Positions 27,005 through 36,061 of a DNA stretch of 64,000 nucleotides are shown in pieces. The notes beneath the pieces are model-generated. The model worked only from the letters and a program-made list of their open reading frames with translations. It ran no database searches and was not told the DNA's origin. Source of the stretch: Flavobacterium rakeshii (GTDB taxonomy: Bacteria; Bacteroidota; Bacteroidia; Flavobacteriales; Flavobacteriaceae); assembly GCF_009741375.1 (NCBI RefSeq), contig NZ_WOWP01000034.1, forward strand, positions 1 through 64,000, given 5' to 3'. A program made the translations under genes and the position numbers. How positions within the stretch are numbered: the stretch's first letter is position 1; the number at the start of each line of letters is the position of its first letter.

Positions 27005-28144
27005 ATGAAAATACTTTTACTTGGCGAATATAGCAGGCTCCACAATTCTTTAAAAGAAGGTTTAACCGCTTTAGGTCATGAAGTAATCATAGTAGGCACA
27101 GGTGATAGTTTTAAAAAATTCAATACTGACTATTCAATATACCCTAAGCTTTTTAGCAACTACTGGTTTTTTAGAAAATTTAAAAATCTTGTACACAAAT
27201 TAACAGATTATAATTTAGAGGAAACCGAAAAAAAATATCGCTTTAAAAAACTGTTACCCAAACTAAGAGGGTTTGACCACATTCAGCTAATTAACTCTGA
27301 CGCTATTGAAGTACAGCCTAAGCAGTCCTTACAACTATACAAGAAGCTTTTATCACAAAACAGGCAAATGAGCTTGTTAATTTGTGGAGATGATACACCA
27401 ATTATAGATTATTGCCTTAGCGGAGAACTTAAATATTCCATCCTTACCCCATTTCTGGAAAAAAAAGCTCCGCAAAGCTATTTTAAATACTCTCTAAAAT
27501 ATGTTAAACCCAATTATAAAAAGCTTTTTGAATGGGTAAAAAATAATTCTGTTTGCCTTATTACTTCTGATCTGGATTATGAAGTCCCCATGAAAGCAAT
27601 GGGATATAAAACCCATTTTATACCTAACCCTATAAATACGGATACCATAACATATAATCAACCGGATATAACAGATAAGATTGTTGTTTTTTTAGGGATT
27701 AACCGATTGAGCTATATAAAAAAAGGAATTAACTTTTTTGAAGACGCTCTTACTGTAATAAAGGACAAATACAGTAACAAAGTAGAGATTATAATTACAG
27801 AAAATGTACCTTATAACCAATATATTAAACTATATGACAGGGCTCATATACTACTCGATCAAACTTATGGTTATGACCAGGGATATAACGCCCTAGAGGC
27901 AATGGCTAAAGGAAAAGTAGTTTTTACCGGCGCAGAAACCGAGTTTACACAACAATACAATCTTAAAGAAAGAGTAGCCATAAATGCGCTACCTGATACA
28001 AAAGCAATTGTTAACGAACTATCTTACCTTATTGAAAATCCAAATGAAATAAAAGCGATAAGCCTAAGAGCCAGATCTTTTATAGAGAAAGAACATAACT
28101 ATATTAAGATTGCAGAAAAGTATCTTAAGGCTTGGAATCTCTAA
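27005..28144 (+). CDS. Glycosyltransferase, GT-B fold
   Basis: A 379-residue protein beginning 'MKILLLGEYSRLHNSLKEGL', an N-terminal Rossmann half as in GT4/GT1 enzymes. In the C-terminal half 'VVFLGINRLSYIKKG' corresponds to the donor-binding start, and 'HILLDQTYGYDQGYNALEAMAKGKVVF' has the E-x7-E-like loop that contacts the nucleotide sugar. No membrane helix. It is the only plus-strand gene between two minus-strand parts of the glycan locus, and its TAA stop overlaps the TAG of the flippase gene through CTAA (28141-28144). Substrate unknown. Confidence 0.82.
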   Translation: MKILLLGEYSRLHNSLKEGLTALGHEVIIVGTGDSFKKFNTDYSIYPKLFSNYWFFRKFKNLVHKLTDYNLEETEKKYRFKKLLPKLRGFDHIQLINSDAIEVQPKQSLQLYKKLLSQNRQMSLLICGDDTPIIDYCLSGELKYSILTPFLEKKAPQSYFKYSLKYVKPNYKKLFEWVKNNSVCLITSDLDYEVPMKAMGYKTHFIPNPINTDTITYNQPDITDKIVVFLGINRLSYIKKGINFFEDALTVIKDKYSNKVEIIITENVPYNQYIKLYDRAHILLDQTYGYDQGYNALEAMAKGKVVFTGAETEFTQQYNLKERVAINALPDTKAIVNELSYLIENPNEIKAISLRARSFIEKEHNYIKIAEKYLKAWNL

Positions 28145-29412
28145 ATAAGTTTCTTCCTAAAAATCATTAATAAGAGTAGTAAGTATAAAGCATACGTAAA
28201 AGCATGAGCGATAACTGCACCTTCTGCCCCATACTGCTTTATAAAGTATGTTGCAGATAAATACAGGGTTACAAACGAAAAGACCTCTGTTGCTATAAAT
28301 GCTTTTGTCATTTTCTTGGCAAAAAATTCGTATCCCAAAATAATGGAACAGGCCTTTAAAAAATCGCCCGCTAACTGCCATTTAAAAAGAGAACCAACGG
28401 GTAAAAACTCATCACTTAAAAGAACCTTAATAATTACATACTTCAAAACAAAAATTAAAAACAACCCTGCACCAAAAAGTGGGATTACGGTTTTATAATA
28501 GCTGTGAAACACGGTTTTGGTCTCTTTATTGGTTATTGCCGCACTTAGTTTTGGTAAAAAATAAACCGTTAGTAAAGTAGTAATAAACATAAGATAATAT
28601 GACGAGAAGCGGTTAACCGCTTCCCAGTACCCTCCTTGTGTTTCACCGTATAAATCAATTATAAGGTTTCTTATATATAATGTAACCAATGAACCCGTAA
28701 CTACCGTAACCAGCGTCATTAAGCTGTAATAAAAGAGATTTTTAAGCATTATAGCCCTAAAAAAAGATCTCCTTATAAATATTGTGAGAGATATCTCTCT
28801 TCTTAACATAATAAAGGAAAAAATTAATAGCAATGCCGGGCTAAGCGCTACAGCTATCAAAGCGCCGTTTAGCTGATGATAAATAATAAGAATAGCTGAA
28901 AGTAATACAGCACAAATATTACCTAAAATATTAACCTTTATTACTTTTTTATAATTACCTAAACCGTTTAAAACAGAAATTAAAAATATATTCCCGGCAT
29001 ACCATGGCATAGCAAAAGCTATCATTTTAAAAACCCATTTATAAGCTGTATCTTTAAAAAACACCTCGCTAAAATAACCGGCACCAAAAAAAACAGCAAT
29101 ACTTAGTATAGCAACTACTCCCAGTAAAATAAAAAAAACAGTACTTAAAATTTCTTTTAGTTTTGTTTCATTTTTTTGGTGCTGAGCGACATACTTAACA
29201 ATACCGTTTTGAAAACCAAGCGTAGAAACCGAATCGGTTATGGAAAGTACATTTCTTAAATTACCTATAAGTGCAAGTCCTGCCGGACCAAGAAATTGTG
29301 CAATGATTTTTGAAGTTATTACACCACCTGCTAACCTTACTCCTACACTAAGAGAATTAAGGGAAAAAACCTTAAGAACAGGATTGCCTTTTATCGTATT
29401 GATTAACTTCAA
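28141..29412 (-). CDS. Polysaccharide flippase, Wzx/MOP family
   Basis: A 423-residue membrane protein with about twelve hydrophobic helices, typical of MOP-superfamily O-antigen flippases that move undecaprenyl-linked oligosaccharide across the inner membrane. The N-terminal region 'GVRLAGGVITSKIIAQFLGPAGLALIGNLRN' is the usual start of O-antigen translocases. The start is TTG at 29412. An in-frame TGA lies two codons upstream and no ATG is available, so the first residues read M-K-L-I-N. It lies 20 bases after the FemAB-like gene in a minus-strand run that begins at 33427. No Wzy polymerase is recognised nearby. Confidence 0.9.
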   Translation of the reverse strand: MKLINTIKGNPVLKVFSLNSLSVGVRLAGGVITSKIIAQFLGPAGLALIGNLRNVLSITDSVSTLGFQNGIVKYVAQHQKNETKLKEILSTVFFILLGVVAILSIAVFFGAGYFSEVFFKDTAYKWVFKMIAFAMPWYAGNIFLISVLNGLGNYKKVIKVNILGNICAVLLSAILIIYHQLNGALIAVALSPALLLIFSFIMLRREISLTIFIRRSFFRAIMLKNLFYYSLMTLVTVVTGSLVTLYIRNLIIDLYGETQGGYWEAVNRFSSYYLMFITTLLTVYFLPKLSAAITNKETKTVFHSYYKTVIPLFGAGLFLIFVLKYVIIKVLLSDEFLPVGSLFKWQLAGDFLKACSIILGYEFFAKKMTKAFIATEVFSFVTLYLSATYFIKQYGAEGAVIAHAFTYALYLLLLLMIFRKKLI

Positions 29413-29432
29413 ATTTCAAATAATTTTTAAAG

Positions 29433-30371
29433 CTATTCAGTTATTACCACCTCATAAAAGTCCTGAACATATACACTACAGCCCAGTTCTTCTTTTTGCT
29501 TAAGTAAACCGGCATTATAACCGTTTTCCTCTGTAACAGTTCCCATATCAAAAAAACACTTTAAACTGCTAAACTTTTCAATAAGTGTTATAAAAAGATA
29601 GTCTAAAGCTCTTAGTTCTTCACCTTTATCTGTAGTAGCTCCATATTGTGATTTCACAACTGTTCCCGAATCAAAAAGCGTTATTCCCGCTACAATATCA
29701 CCTTCAAAATAAACATTATACTGAAATATGTTTTCGGGAAAACGACTATGCAGCAACTCTATCTCTTCAACAGTATGTACCGGCTTTGCATTATGCCTTT
29801 CGGCAAGCCTTGGAACAAGAACATGTTGCCAAAAATCTTTAAAATTATTATCCTGCTTTATTTCCATCCCTAAGCCGCTTACTCTCCTGTAATGTTTCAA
29901 TTTACTTTTGGAAATTGTAAGCGGAAGCGAATAATCAATTGCCAGATTCATATCCCTGCGGACAATATTTGCCCCTTTTTTAAAAAGGGCATAATCTGCC
30001 TCATAAGCCGGATATTTATGGTATATAGGTAATATTTGTTTTATACTGCCTTTTTTAAACCCTTTATCAGTAAGGTATCTAAAAACGGTGTCAACTATTT
30101 GCTCTGTTTTTGCTCCCCCTGTTTTGGTCTCTAACAGAAAACCTCCATATGTAAGCCCCTGATGGGAATATATAATATCGTTTTTACTATTAGCCGGAAA
30201 AAGCGCTATCAGTTTATTATTTTCAAATATAAGTAATGAGAAATCTATAAAACGATCACTGTGATATTCCATAAAATCACGATGAAACAAAAACGTACCA
30301 TTTTTAGAACGGCTTACAAAATCATTCCATTGTGTGTAATAATCAACTGTATATTTCTCAATTCTATACAT
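29433..30371 (-). CDS. FemAB/GNAT-like acyl- or aminoacyltransferase
   Basis: A 312-residue cytosolic protein with the FemAB/GNAT layout: 'TQWNDFVSRSKNGTFLFHRDFMEYH' at the N-terminus, 'SHQGLTYGGFLLE' in the middle, and a second acetyltransferase-like half with 'VYFEGDIVAGITLFDSGTVVKSQYGATTDKGEEL' and 'ALDYLFITLIEKF'. Family members transfer amino acids or acyl groups to amines, including sugars in surface polysaccharides. A role in acylating an amino sugar of the local glycan fits the FdtA-type gene nearby but is inferred. It begins 2 bases after the AlkP-superfamily gene. Confidence 0.75.
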   Translation of the reverse strand: MYRIEKYTVDYYTQWNDFVSRSKNGTFLFHRDFMEYHSDRFIDFSLLIFENNKLIALFPANSKNDIIYSHQGLTYGGFLLETKTGGAKTEQIVDTVFRYLTDKGFKKGSIKQILPIYHKYPAYEADYALFKKGANIVRRDMNLAIDYSLPLTISKSKLKHYRRVSGLGMEIKQDNNFKDFWQHVLVPRLAERHNAKPVHTVEEIELLHSRFPENIFQYNVYFEGDIVAGITLFDSGTVVKSQYGATTDKGEELRALDYLFITLIEKFSSLKCFFDMGTVTEENGYNAGLLKQKEELGCSVYVQDFYEVVITE

Positions 30372-30373
30372 GT

Positions 30374-31861
30374 TTATTTTTCTGTCTTTTCAAACACATA
30401 TTCTCCTTTATCATTTATATAAAGATAAAGACCTTTAGGCTCCCTTAGGCGCACATAGCTCTCATCTTTCTGCAAATTATCAAGATACGATTTATCCTGA
30501 GCCAGGTAAGAAAACAGTATCCTGAAAATATTCACATTTGTTTTCAGGTCTTTGTCATAATCAGTAACCTCAGCATCATTCCATTTTATTGCCAATAATG
30601 CTCCAAACATTGAGTTTATTTTATACTTATTAGTTGTTTTGTAGCTCGATTGTAAACTATAAGCAAAGCCGGCAAAACCACCATGATCGGCACCAATAAT
30701 TATTATTGCTCCCGGATCTTTTTCCTCAATATGAGCAATAACCTTTTCTAACCATATATTAGCTTCCTTAACCCCGTTAAGGTATTTATCTTTTTCTTCT
30801 TTTATAGCTTGGTCTTCTGCAATTCTGCGTTCATAAACACTTATATGACCCGGAGTAAACTTTTCTATAAAGAAAAAATTTCCTGCATCAGATGTTTCCT
30901 GCATTTGCTTCTTCAAGTCATCAAAAACATTATAATTTTGAGACCATCCATCTTTTAAAAGCGGTAATTGCCCGTAAGATACATTGCAAAAATCATAACC
31001 TAAATCAGGTCTGTTTATTAACAGGTAAGGTTTTTCTGTTATAAAATGAGTTTTATAATCATTATGCTTTAATGTGCGCAATACAGCATTATCACCTACA
31101 ATTATTTCTCTTGCTCTGTATTCTTCAATATCATTTGCGCTGTAATGATGCTTCATGGAAAGCATTGAAGAATTTGAAAGTAATGTAGAGTAATAATTAG
31201 ATCTTTGATTTTCATACACTTTAAATCCTTGCTTACCAAGGTAACTCCAAAAAGTTGTATTGTCAAAGTTATAAATACTATCCCTAAAGTTTACGGGATT
31301 AGTGTAGCCATCTGGCTGAATGTAATAGATATTTGGTTTCTTTTTAAACTGTATCTTTTCGATATCATCTGGTTGCTTACTCCAACTGTTATCATATTTT
31401 AAGGCAATTACAGCAACCCTTACTAAAGGTTTTAAGTTAAACAGGGAAAGAAAAAACATAAGTACAATGAACAACTTATAGTATTTTTTATGTTTTTTAG
31501 AAACAAACCAGCTAACAATCAATATAACTATAAGTGTTCCCTTTTCTGTAAACGGTAATGTAATAAGTTCAAAAATGTAGTAAAAAAATAAAACAGGCAT
31601 TACTACAAAAAGGTAATTTTTCCTGTAATTTTCCATTTTAAAGAGCGGCAATATTTTGTATCCTCCATATAAAATCACAATAGGTACTAGTACATAATAA
31701 GCCGCAAAAAATAAAAACTGAATTAGCGAATTAGCTAAAGCAAAGTTTTCAGAATAATAAAATAACATGAGGTAAAACCCTATTGCTAATCCTGCCAATA
31801 TAGGAGTATCCTTCTCAGAATTAATAAAATCTAAAATACGTTGCCTTAGTTTTTCTATCAT
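30374..31861 (-). CDS. Membrane-anchored alkaline-phosphatase/sulfatase-superfamily enzyme
   Basis: A 495-residue protein with an N-terminal block of about five membrane helices (residues about 20-155) and a large extracytoplasmic catalytic domain. The domain opens with 'KPNIYYIQPDGYTNP' (first metal aspartate), has a Ser/Thr-rich stretch 'YYSTLLSNSSMLSM' where the nucleophile should lie, 'FTPGHISVY', and the metal pair in 'IIIIGADHGGFAG'. This is the layout of phosphoethanolamine/phosphoglycerol transferases and LTA-synthase-like enzymes, so it may decorate a glycan with a phospho-group. Sulfatase activity is less likely because the C/S-x-P-x-R motif is absent. It sits 2 bases after the methyltransferase gene. 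Confidence 0.8.
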   Translation of the reverse strand: MIEKLRQRILDFINSEKDTPILAGLAIGFYLMLFYYSENFALANSLIQFLFFAAYYVLVPIVILYGGYKILPLFKMENYRKNYLFVVMPVLFFYYIFELITLPFTEKGTLIVILIVSWFVSKKHKKYYKLFIVLMFFLSLFNLKPLVRVAVIALKYDNSWSKQPDDIEKIQFKKKPNIYYIQPDGYTNPVNFRDSIYNFDNTTFWSYLGKQGFKVYENQRSNYYSTLLSNSSMLSMKHHYSANDIEEYRAREIIVGDNAVLRTLKHNDYKTHFITEKPYLLINRPDLGYDFCNVSYGQLPLLKDGWSQNYNVFDDLKKQMQETSDAGNFFFIEKFTPGHISVYERRIAEDQAIKEEKDKYLNGVKEANIWLEKVIAHIEEKDPGAIIIIGADHGGFAGFAYSLQSSYKTTNKYKINSMFGALLAIKWNDAEVTDYDKDLKTNVNIFRILFSYLAQDKSYLDNLQKDESYVRLREPKGLYLYINDKGEYVFEKTEK

Positions 31862-31863
31862 AC

Positions 31864-33246
31864 TTATTTTCTTTTAAGTAAAAACATTGTTCTGTGTGTA
31901 TTTGGTATTTTTTGTTTCTCTACAACATCAAAGTACACACTGTATTGCTTTTCAAAGTCGGTAAGATTATATCCGTCAAAGTGATTTTTAAATTCACGCT
32001 TACTCCTTAAAAGGAAATCAACCCATGAGTCTTCTCTATCGGGAAACTCTATAATAAGATAGGGCGTTAGTGAAGCAAACAACTTAGCCGACATATCAAA
32101 AGGCACATTACCTGTAAGGGAAATATGATGTATTAGGGCAAGCGCCATAGCTACATCATAATTAGCATTTTTAACTCTGTCCAGTAATGAATCTCTTTCG
32201 GTATTGTTTAAACCTATACCCGGCACCGGGTTAACTAAATCACTTACCAAAGGTAAAATATTAGTTTCCTTTTGCTTTAGTACCTCTATATAGTTTTGAT
32301 CTACCGCATTTGGGTCAATATCGGTTACCAGTATCTCTTTGGCTAAATCTTTAAGAACTCTTGAAAAAGTACCGTCGTTACCGCCAAAATCAATTAATTT
32401 ATCGGCATTAATACCCTGGTACCATTTTCTTACAAGCTCTTTTTTATAAGCAAACGAGTCGGCATCATAGTTGGTTACGCTATAGTAATCTTTCCACTCT
32501 GTCTTCTCTTTAAGCTCAAGGTCTTTTATATAATTGTATAAAGAATCAAGAATCTTAATTTGTGATTCCTTAGGTATATTAACTTTCTTTTCCTTGCTAC
32601 TTTCCTTATCACCACTGTATTTAGAATCATACTTTGCCGTAAGGTAAATATTGGTGTAAAGTACAGGGCTAAACCTGCATTTAAACGGTAACATTTTAGC
32701 CACTTTATCTAGCGGAACTCCGTCAATATACTGCAACATTATTTTAAGCATATCGTTACCGTAGTATTTTGCTAAAAGTAAAGGTGCAAAAAAGTGCATT
32801 AAAAATTGCTTATACGCTCGCCAAGGCTCTCCTTGGTTATAAAAATCAAACGAAAGTGTATCTACAAATACAGGCTTCCCTTTATGGTAAGTTATATTAA
32901 AGGCTGTTGCATCTTTAAGGCTATAACCATTTTGCAGGCAATACTTTTGCAGCTTTAAGGTATGCAAAGCCGCATGCTTATATTGATTAAAACTCCACTC
33001 GTAGGGATAGGAAAAAAAAGATATATTTTCGGGTTTTAAGGTAATACCGGTTTGAGTTGCCTCAGTTTCCTCATGTGGAATAAGTAGCCCTACTTTAAAA
33101 AGCTTTTCATAAAAACCACTGGCTTTAAGCGAGTTATACTGCTCAAAATAAATGGGATTTACCTGCCTAAAAACCTGGTCTTGGTTAGTAAAGATATAAC
33201 CTGACGGATCCCTGAACGAAGAAGAATGCCTATTCTTTGTCTGCAT
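31864..33246 (-). CDS. SAM-dependent methyltransferase, NoeA-like
   Basis: A 460-residue protein whose C-terminal half carries a class I methyltransferase domain: 'ADKLIDFGGNDGTFSRVL' (SAM-binding motif I), 'EILVTDIDPNAVDQNY' (acidic motif II) and 'YDVAMALALIHHIS' (motif IV region). The N-terminal half (about 1-250) has kinase-like wording such as 'HKGKPVFVDTLSFDFY', which recalls nodulation-protein NoeA-type enzymes, but no catalytic claim is made for it. It overlaps the preceding 65-residue membrane protein by 17 bases and is followed 2 bases later by the AlkP-superfamily enzyme, suggesting a tightly coupled glycan-modification module. Confidence 0.82.
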   Translation of the reverse strand: MQTKNRHSSSFRDPSGYIFTNQDQVFRQVNPIYFEQYNSLKASGFYEKLFKVGLLIPHEETEATQTGITLKPENISFFSYPYEWSFNQYKHAALHTLKLQKYCLQNGYSLKDATAFNITYHKGKPVFVDTLSFDFYNQGEPWRAYKQFLMHFFAPLLLAKYYGNDMLKIMLQYIDGVPLDKVAKMLPFKCRFSPVLYTNIYLTAKYDSKYSGDKESSKEKKVNIPKESQIKILDSLYNYIKDLELKEKTEWKDYYSVTNYDADSFAYKKELVRKWYQGINADKLIDFGGNDGTFSRVLKDLAKEILVTDIDPNAVDQNYIEVLKQKETNILPLVSDLVNPVPGIGLNNTERDSLLDRVKNANYDVAMALALIHHISLTGNVPFDMSAKLFASLTPYLIIEFPDREDSWVDFLLRSKREFKNHFDGYNLTDFEKQYSVYFDVVEKQKIPNTHRTMFLLKRK

Positions 33247-33427
33247 CTGATTTTTCTTCTATATCAATATCACCTAAAAGATTATCTTCCTGCTTTTTAC
33301 CAAAAATCGATTTAAGCTTTAGGCTTATCCTTTTATAAAATAAAGCTATTGAAGCTCCTATCGCTACTAAAAACTGTACAATAAGCGCTCCCGTACCCGG
33401 ATCGAAATATAAAAGTATGTGACTCAT
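33230..33427 (-). CDS. Small DPGTG-motif membrane protein
   Basis: A 65-residue protein with 'LLYFDPGTGALIVQFLVAIG' leading into a single membrane helix (about residues 10-30), a basic stretch 'YKRISLKLKSIFGKK' and an acidic C-terminal tail. Short proteins with a DPGTG/S motif before one helix recur, as I recall, beside methyltransferase and AlkP-superfamily genes in surface-glycan loci. No function is established. The 17-base overlap with the methyltransferase start argues that it is a real, translationally coupled first gene of the minus-strand run 33427-28141. ATG start at 33427. Confidence 0.78.
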   Translation of the reverse strand: MSHILLYFDPGTGALIVQFLVAIGASIALFYKRISLKLKSIFGKKQEDNLLGDIDIEEKSDADKE

Positions 33428-33586
33428 AATTATAATTTGAATTGGTAAAAATAAAAAAATCTACGGCATATACAGAATTAATCATACCTAATCGATAAAA
33501 ACTTCCTTTTTATTACCTATTTAGGTAAAAAACAGCAGCTTTGGTAAATATTTTCTATTTTTAAGCAAAAAATTAAACAACTTGCA

Positions 33587-36052
33587 GTGAAGAGAAAACT
33601 ACTTCCTTTTATATTTTTATTACTTTGTACTTTAACCGCTAACAGCCAGGTAGATATTGAACTATATGAGCAGTTTAACGGCAGGTATGATTTTACCTTT
33701 GTAGGTAATACATTAAACCTGCAACCTAATGGTGCCGGGGTAGACTGTAGTATACTTACATCATCATCGGCCGAACTTACACTTAACCCTGATGACACTA
33801 TACTTAGAGCCTACCTGTACTGGGCAGGATCGGGCAGCGGGGATTTTAACATTCAGCTAAACGGACAGGATGTAGTAGCATCACGCACCTTCCCTGTAGT
33901 ATTTACCAGTAGTACTGATTTTATTCCTCGTGATTTTTTTAGTGCCTTTGCCGATGTAACCGCACTAGTACAAACTACCGGAAACGGTACTTATACCGTA
34001 TCTGATCTCGACCTTACCGATGTTATTAATAACGATGTACCGCCCACACAAAACCTATACTGTGTAAACGGAACTAACTTTGGCGGATGGGCCATATTTG
34101 TAGTTTATGAAAACGACAATCTTCCGCTTAACCAGGTTAATTTGTATGACGGACTACAGTTTGTACCAAACTCTATAGATATTGAACTCCCTAGCCTTAA
34201 CGTTATTGATAACATAGGTGCTAAAATAGGTTTCATTGCCTGGGAAGGCGATGAGAATATTGCTAATAATGAAGTGCTTTCCATAAACGGAAACGTTTTG
34301 GGCAACCCTCCGTTAAACCCATCAAATAATGCTTTTAACGGTACTAATAGTGTAACAGGCGCAAGCGATATGTATAACATGGATTTGGATATTTACGACA
34401 TTCAAAACCTTATACAAATTGGTGATGAGTCGGCAGATATTAGCCTGGAATCAGGTCAGGATTTTGTAATGGTAAATGCCATTATTACCAAGCTTAACAG
34501 TCAGTTGCCCGATGCTACCATAGAGGTAGATGATATTACCCTAGCCTGTAACTCACTTGTAATTGAGGCCGATTATACTGTGTACAACGTTAACAGTACC
34601 GATCCGCTTCCGGCAGGTACTCCTATAGCCATATATGCCGATGGTGTACTGGTAGCTACAACACAAACTCAAACAGAACTCCCTATTGACGGAAGTGAAA
34701 GTGGTTCTATAACTATTACTCTACCCGCAGGGACTCCAACCGATTTTGAACTTGTTTTTGTTGTAGATGATAACGGTACGGGGACAGGTATAATTACCGA
34801 AACCAATGAGAATAACAACAGCTTTAGTGTGAATGTAAGCCTACTGGTGTCTCCCCCATTCCAACAACTGGAAGACATAACCGTTTGCGAAACATTTAAT
34901 GGCAGTGGTGTTGGTATTTTTGATTTTTCGGCTTATGAGGAAGAACTTAAAAACTCCCCTACTGATGTAGTTCGTTTTTACACTTCTATGGAGGATGCCG
35001 AAAATGAAACAGACCATATTACCAATCCGGAAAATTACACTTCAAACGGACCTTCAGAAATTATTTATGCCCGCCTGCAAGATGAGAACGGCTGCTATAG
35101 TATAGGGGCTTTTGCGCTGCATGCAGTAGACTGCTTTTTCCCCGATGCTACCATATCTATAAACGATATTGAAAAATCGTGTGACTCACGCATAATAGAG
35201 GTTGCCTTTACGGTTTATAATTTAGATAGCGACGATATACTGCCGGCAGGAACACCAATATCCATTTATGCCAACGGTCAGTTTATTGAGTATACCGAAA
35301 CCCTATTAGACATCGCCATAGGCGGAAGCGAGGATGATGTAATTGTACTTACCATACCCGATGGTATACCTATGGATTTTGAACTTACTTTTGTGGTTGA
35401 TGACGATGGTACAGGAAACGGAATTGTACAGGAAATTGATGAAACTAATAACAGCTATAGCATAAACGTATCATTGGTATCATCTCCTGTAATTACTGGG
35501 TTGGAAGATATAATTTCCTGTAACGAAGGTTTTGGTTTAGGTACTTTTGATTTTTCTGATTATGAACAAAGCCTGAAACAAAACCCCGATGATATTGTAG
35601 CTTTTTACCTTACTCAACAGGATGCCGAACAGGGAATTAATCCTATAACCAATACTTCACAGTTTATAACTACCGATAACCCTCAGGAAATTTTTGTGAG
35701 GTTAAACGATGAGTTTTGCTACAGTGTAGCATCATTTTTGCTTTATACCAAAAACTGTCCGCCACAAACTTACAATTATGTTACTCCAAACGGCGATGGT
35801 ATAAATGACACGTTTTTTGTAAGGGGGCTGCGTAACATCTTCCTTAACTTTAAGATGAGCATTTATAACCGCTGGGGAGCACTGGTATGGGTAGGTGATC
35901 ACAGTAAAGAAGACTGGGACGGAATAGCCAGCGAAGCCAAAATAGGAGCTGATAGCAGAACTGTACCTGTAGGTACTTATTATTTTGTGCTGGAACTTAA
36001 CGACCCTGATTATCCGCAACCTATAGTAGGATGGGTATATGTAAGCAAATAA
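33587..36052 (+). CDS. Type IX secreted protein with two tandem repeats and gliding-motility C-terminal domain
   Basis: An 821-residue protein starting at GTG 33587, with a signal peptide (VKRKLLPFIFLLLCTLTANSQ). Residues about 22-305 form a beta-rich domain resembling those that open Flavobacterium surface proteins ('LYWAGSGSGDFNIQLNGQDV'). Two long direct repeats follow, beginning PDATIEVDD (308) and PDATISIND (519). Each holds a CARDB-like part ('PAGTPIAIYADG', 'NENNNSFSVNV') and a 'FDFSAYEE..LK..P.D.V.FY' module. Residues about 727-821 are the CTD: 'NYVTPNGDGINDTFFVRGL', 'MSIYNRWGALVW', 'WDG', ending 'GWVYVSK', a type B T9SS sorting signal. Probably cell-surface or released; ligand unknown. 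Confidence 0.9.
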   Translation: MKRKLLPFIFLLLCTLTANSQVDIELYEQFNGRYDFTFVGNTLNLQPNGAGVDCSILTSSSAELTLNPDDTILRAYLYWAGSGSGDFNIQLNGQDVVASRTFPVVFTSSTDFIPRDFFSAFADVTALVQTTGNGTYTVSDLDLTDVINNDVPPTQNLYCVNGTNFGGWAIFVVYENDNLPLNQVNLYDGLQFVPNSIDIELPSLNVIDNIGAKIGFIAWEGDENIANNEVLSINGNVLGNPPLNPSNNAFNGTNSVTGASDMYNMDLDIYDIQNLIQIGDESADISLESGQDFVMVNAIITKLNSQLPDATIEVDDITLACNSLVIEADYTVYNVNSTDPLPAGTPIAIYADGVLVATTQTQTELPIDGSESGSITITLPAGTPTDFELVFVVDDNGTGTGIITETNENNNSFSVNVSLLVSPPFQQLEDITVCETFNGSGVGIFDFSAYEEELKNSPTDVVRFYTSMEDAENETDHITNPENYTSNGPSEIIYARLQDENGCYSIGAFALHAVDCFFPDATISINDIEKSCDSRIIEVAFTVYNLDSDDILPAGTPISIYANGQFIEYTETLLDIAIGGSEDDVIVLTIPDGIPMDFELTFVVDDDGTGNGIVQEIDETNNSYSINVSLVSSPVITGLEDIISCNEGFGLGTFDFSDYEQSLKQNPDDIVAFYLTQQDAEQGINPITNTSQFITTDNPQEIFVRLNDEFCYSVASFLLYTKNCPPQTYNYVTPNGDGINDTFFVRGLRNIFLNFKMSIYNRWGALVWVGDHSKEDWDGIASEAKIGADSRTVPVGTYYFVLELNDPDYPQPIVGWVYVSK

Positions 36053-36061
36053 CACACCTTA

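Noticed and set aside
33540..33563. TTTG...TATTTTTA as a promoter for the gene at 33587
   Set aside because: Only 12 bases separate the two elements and the last base of the -7 box does not match.
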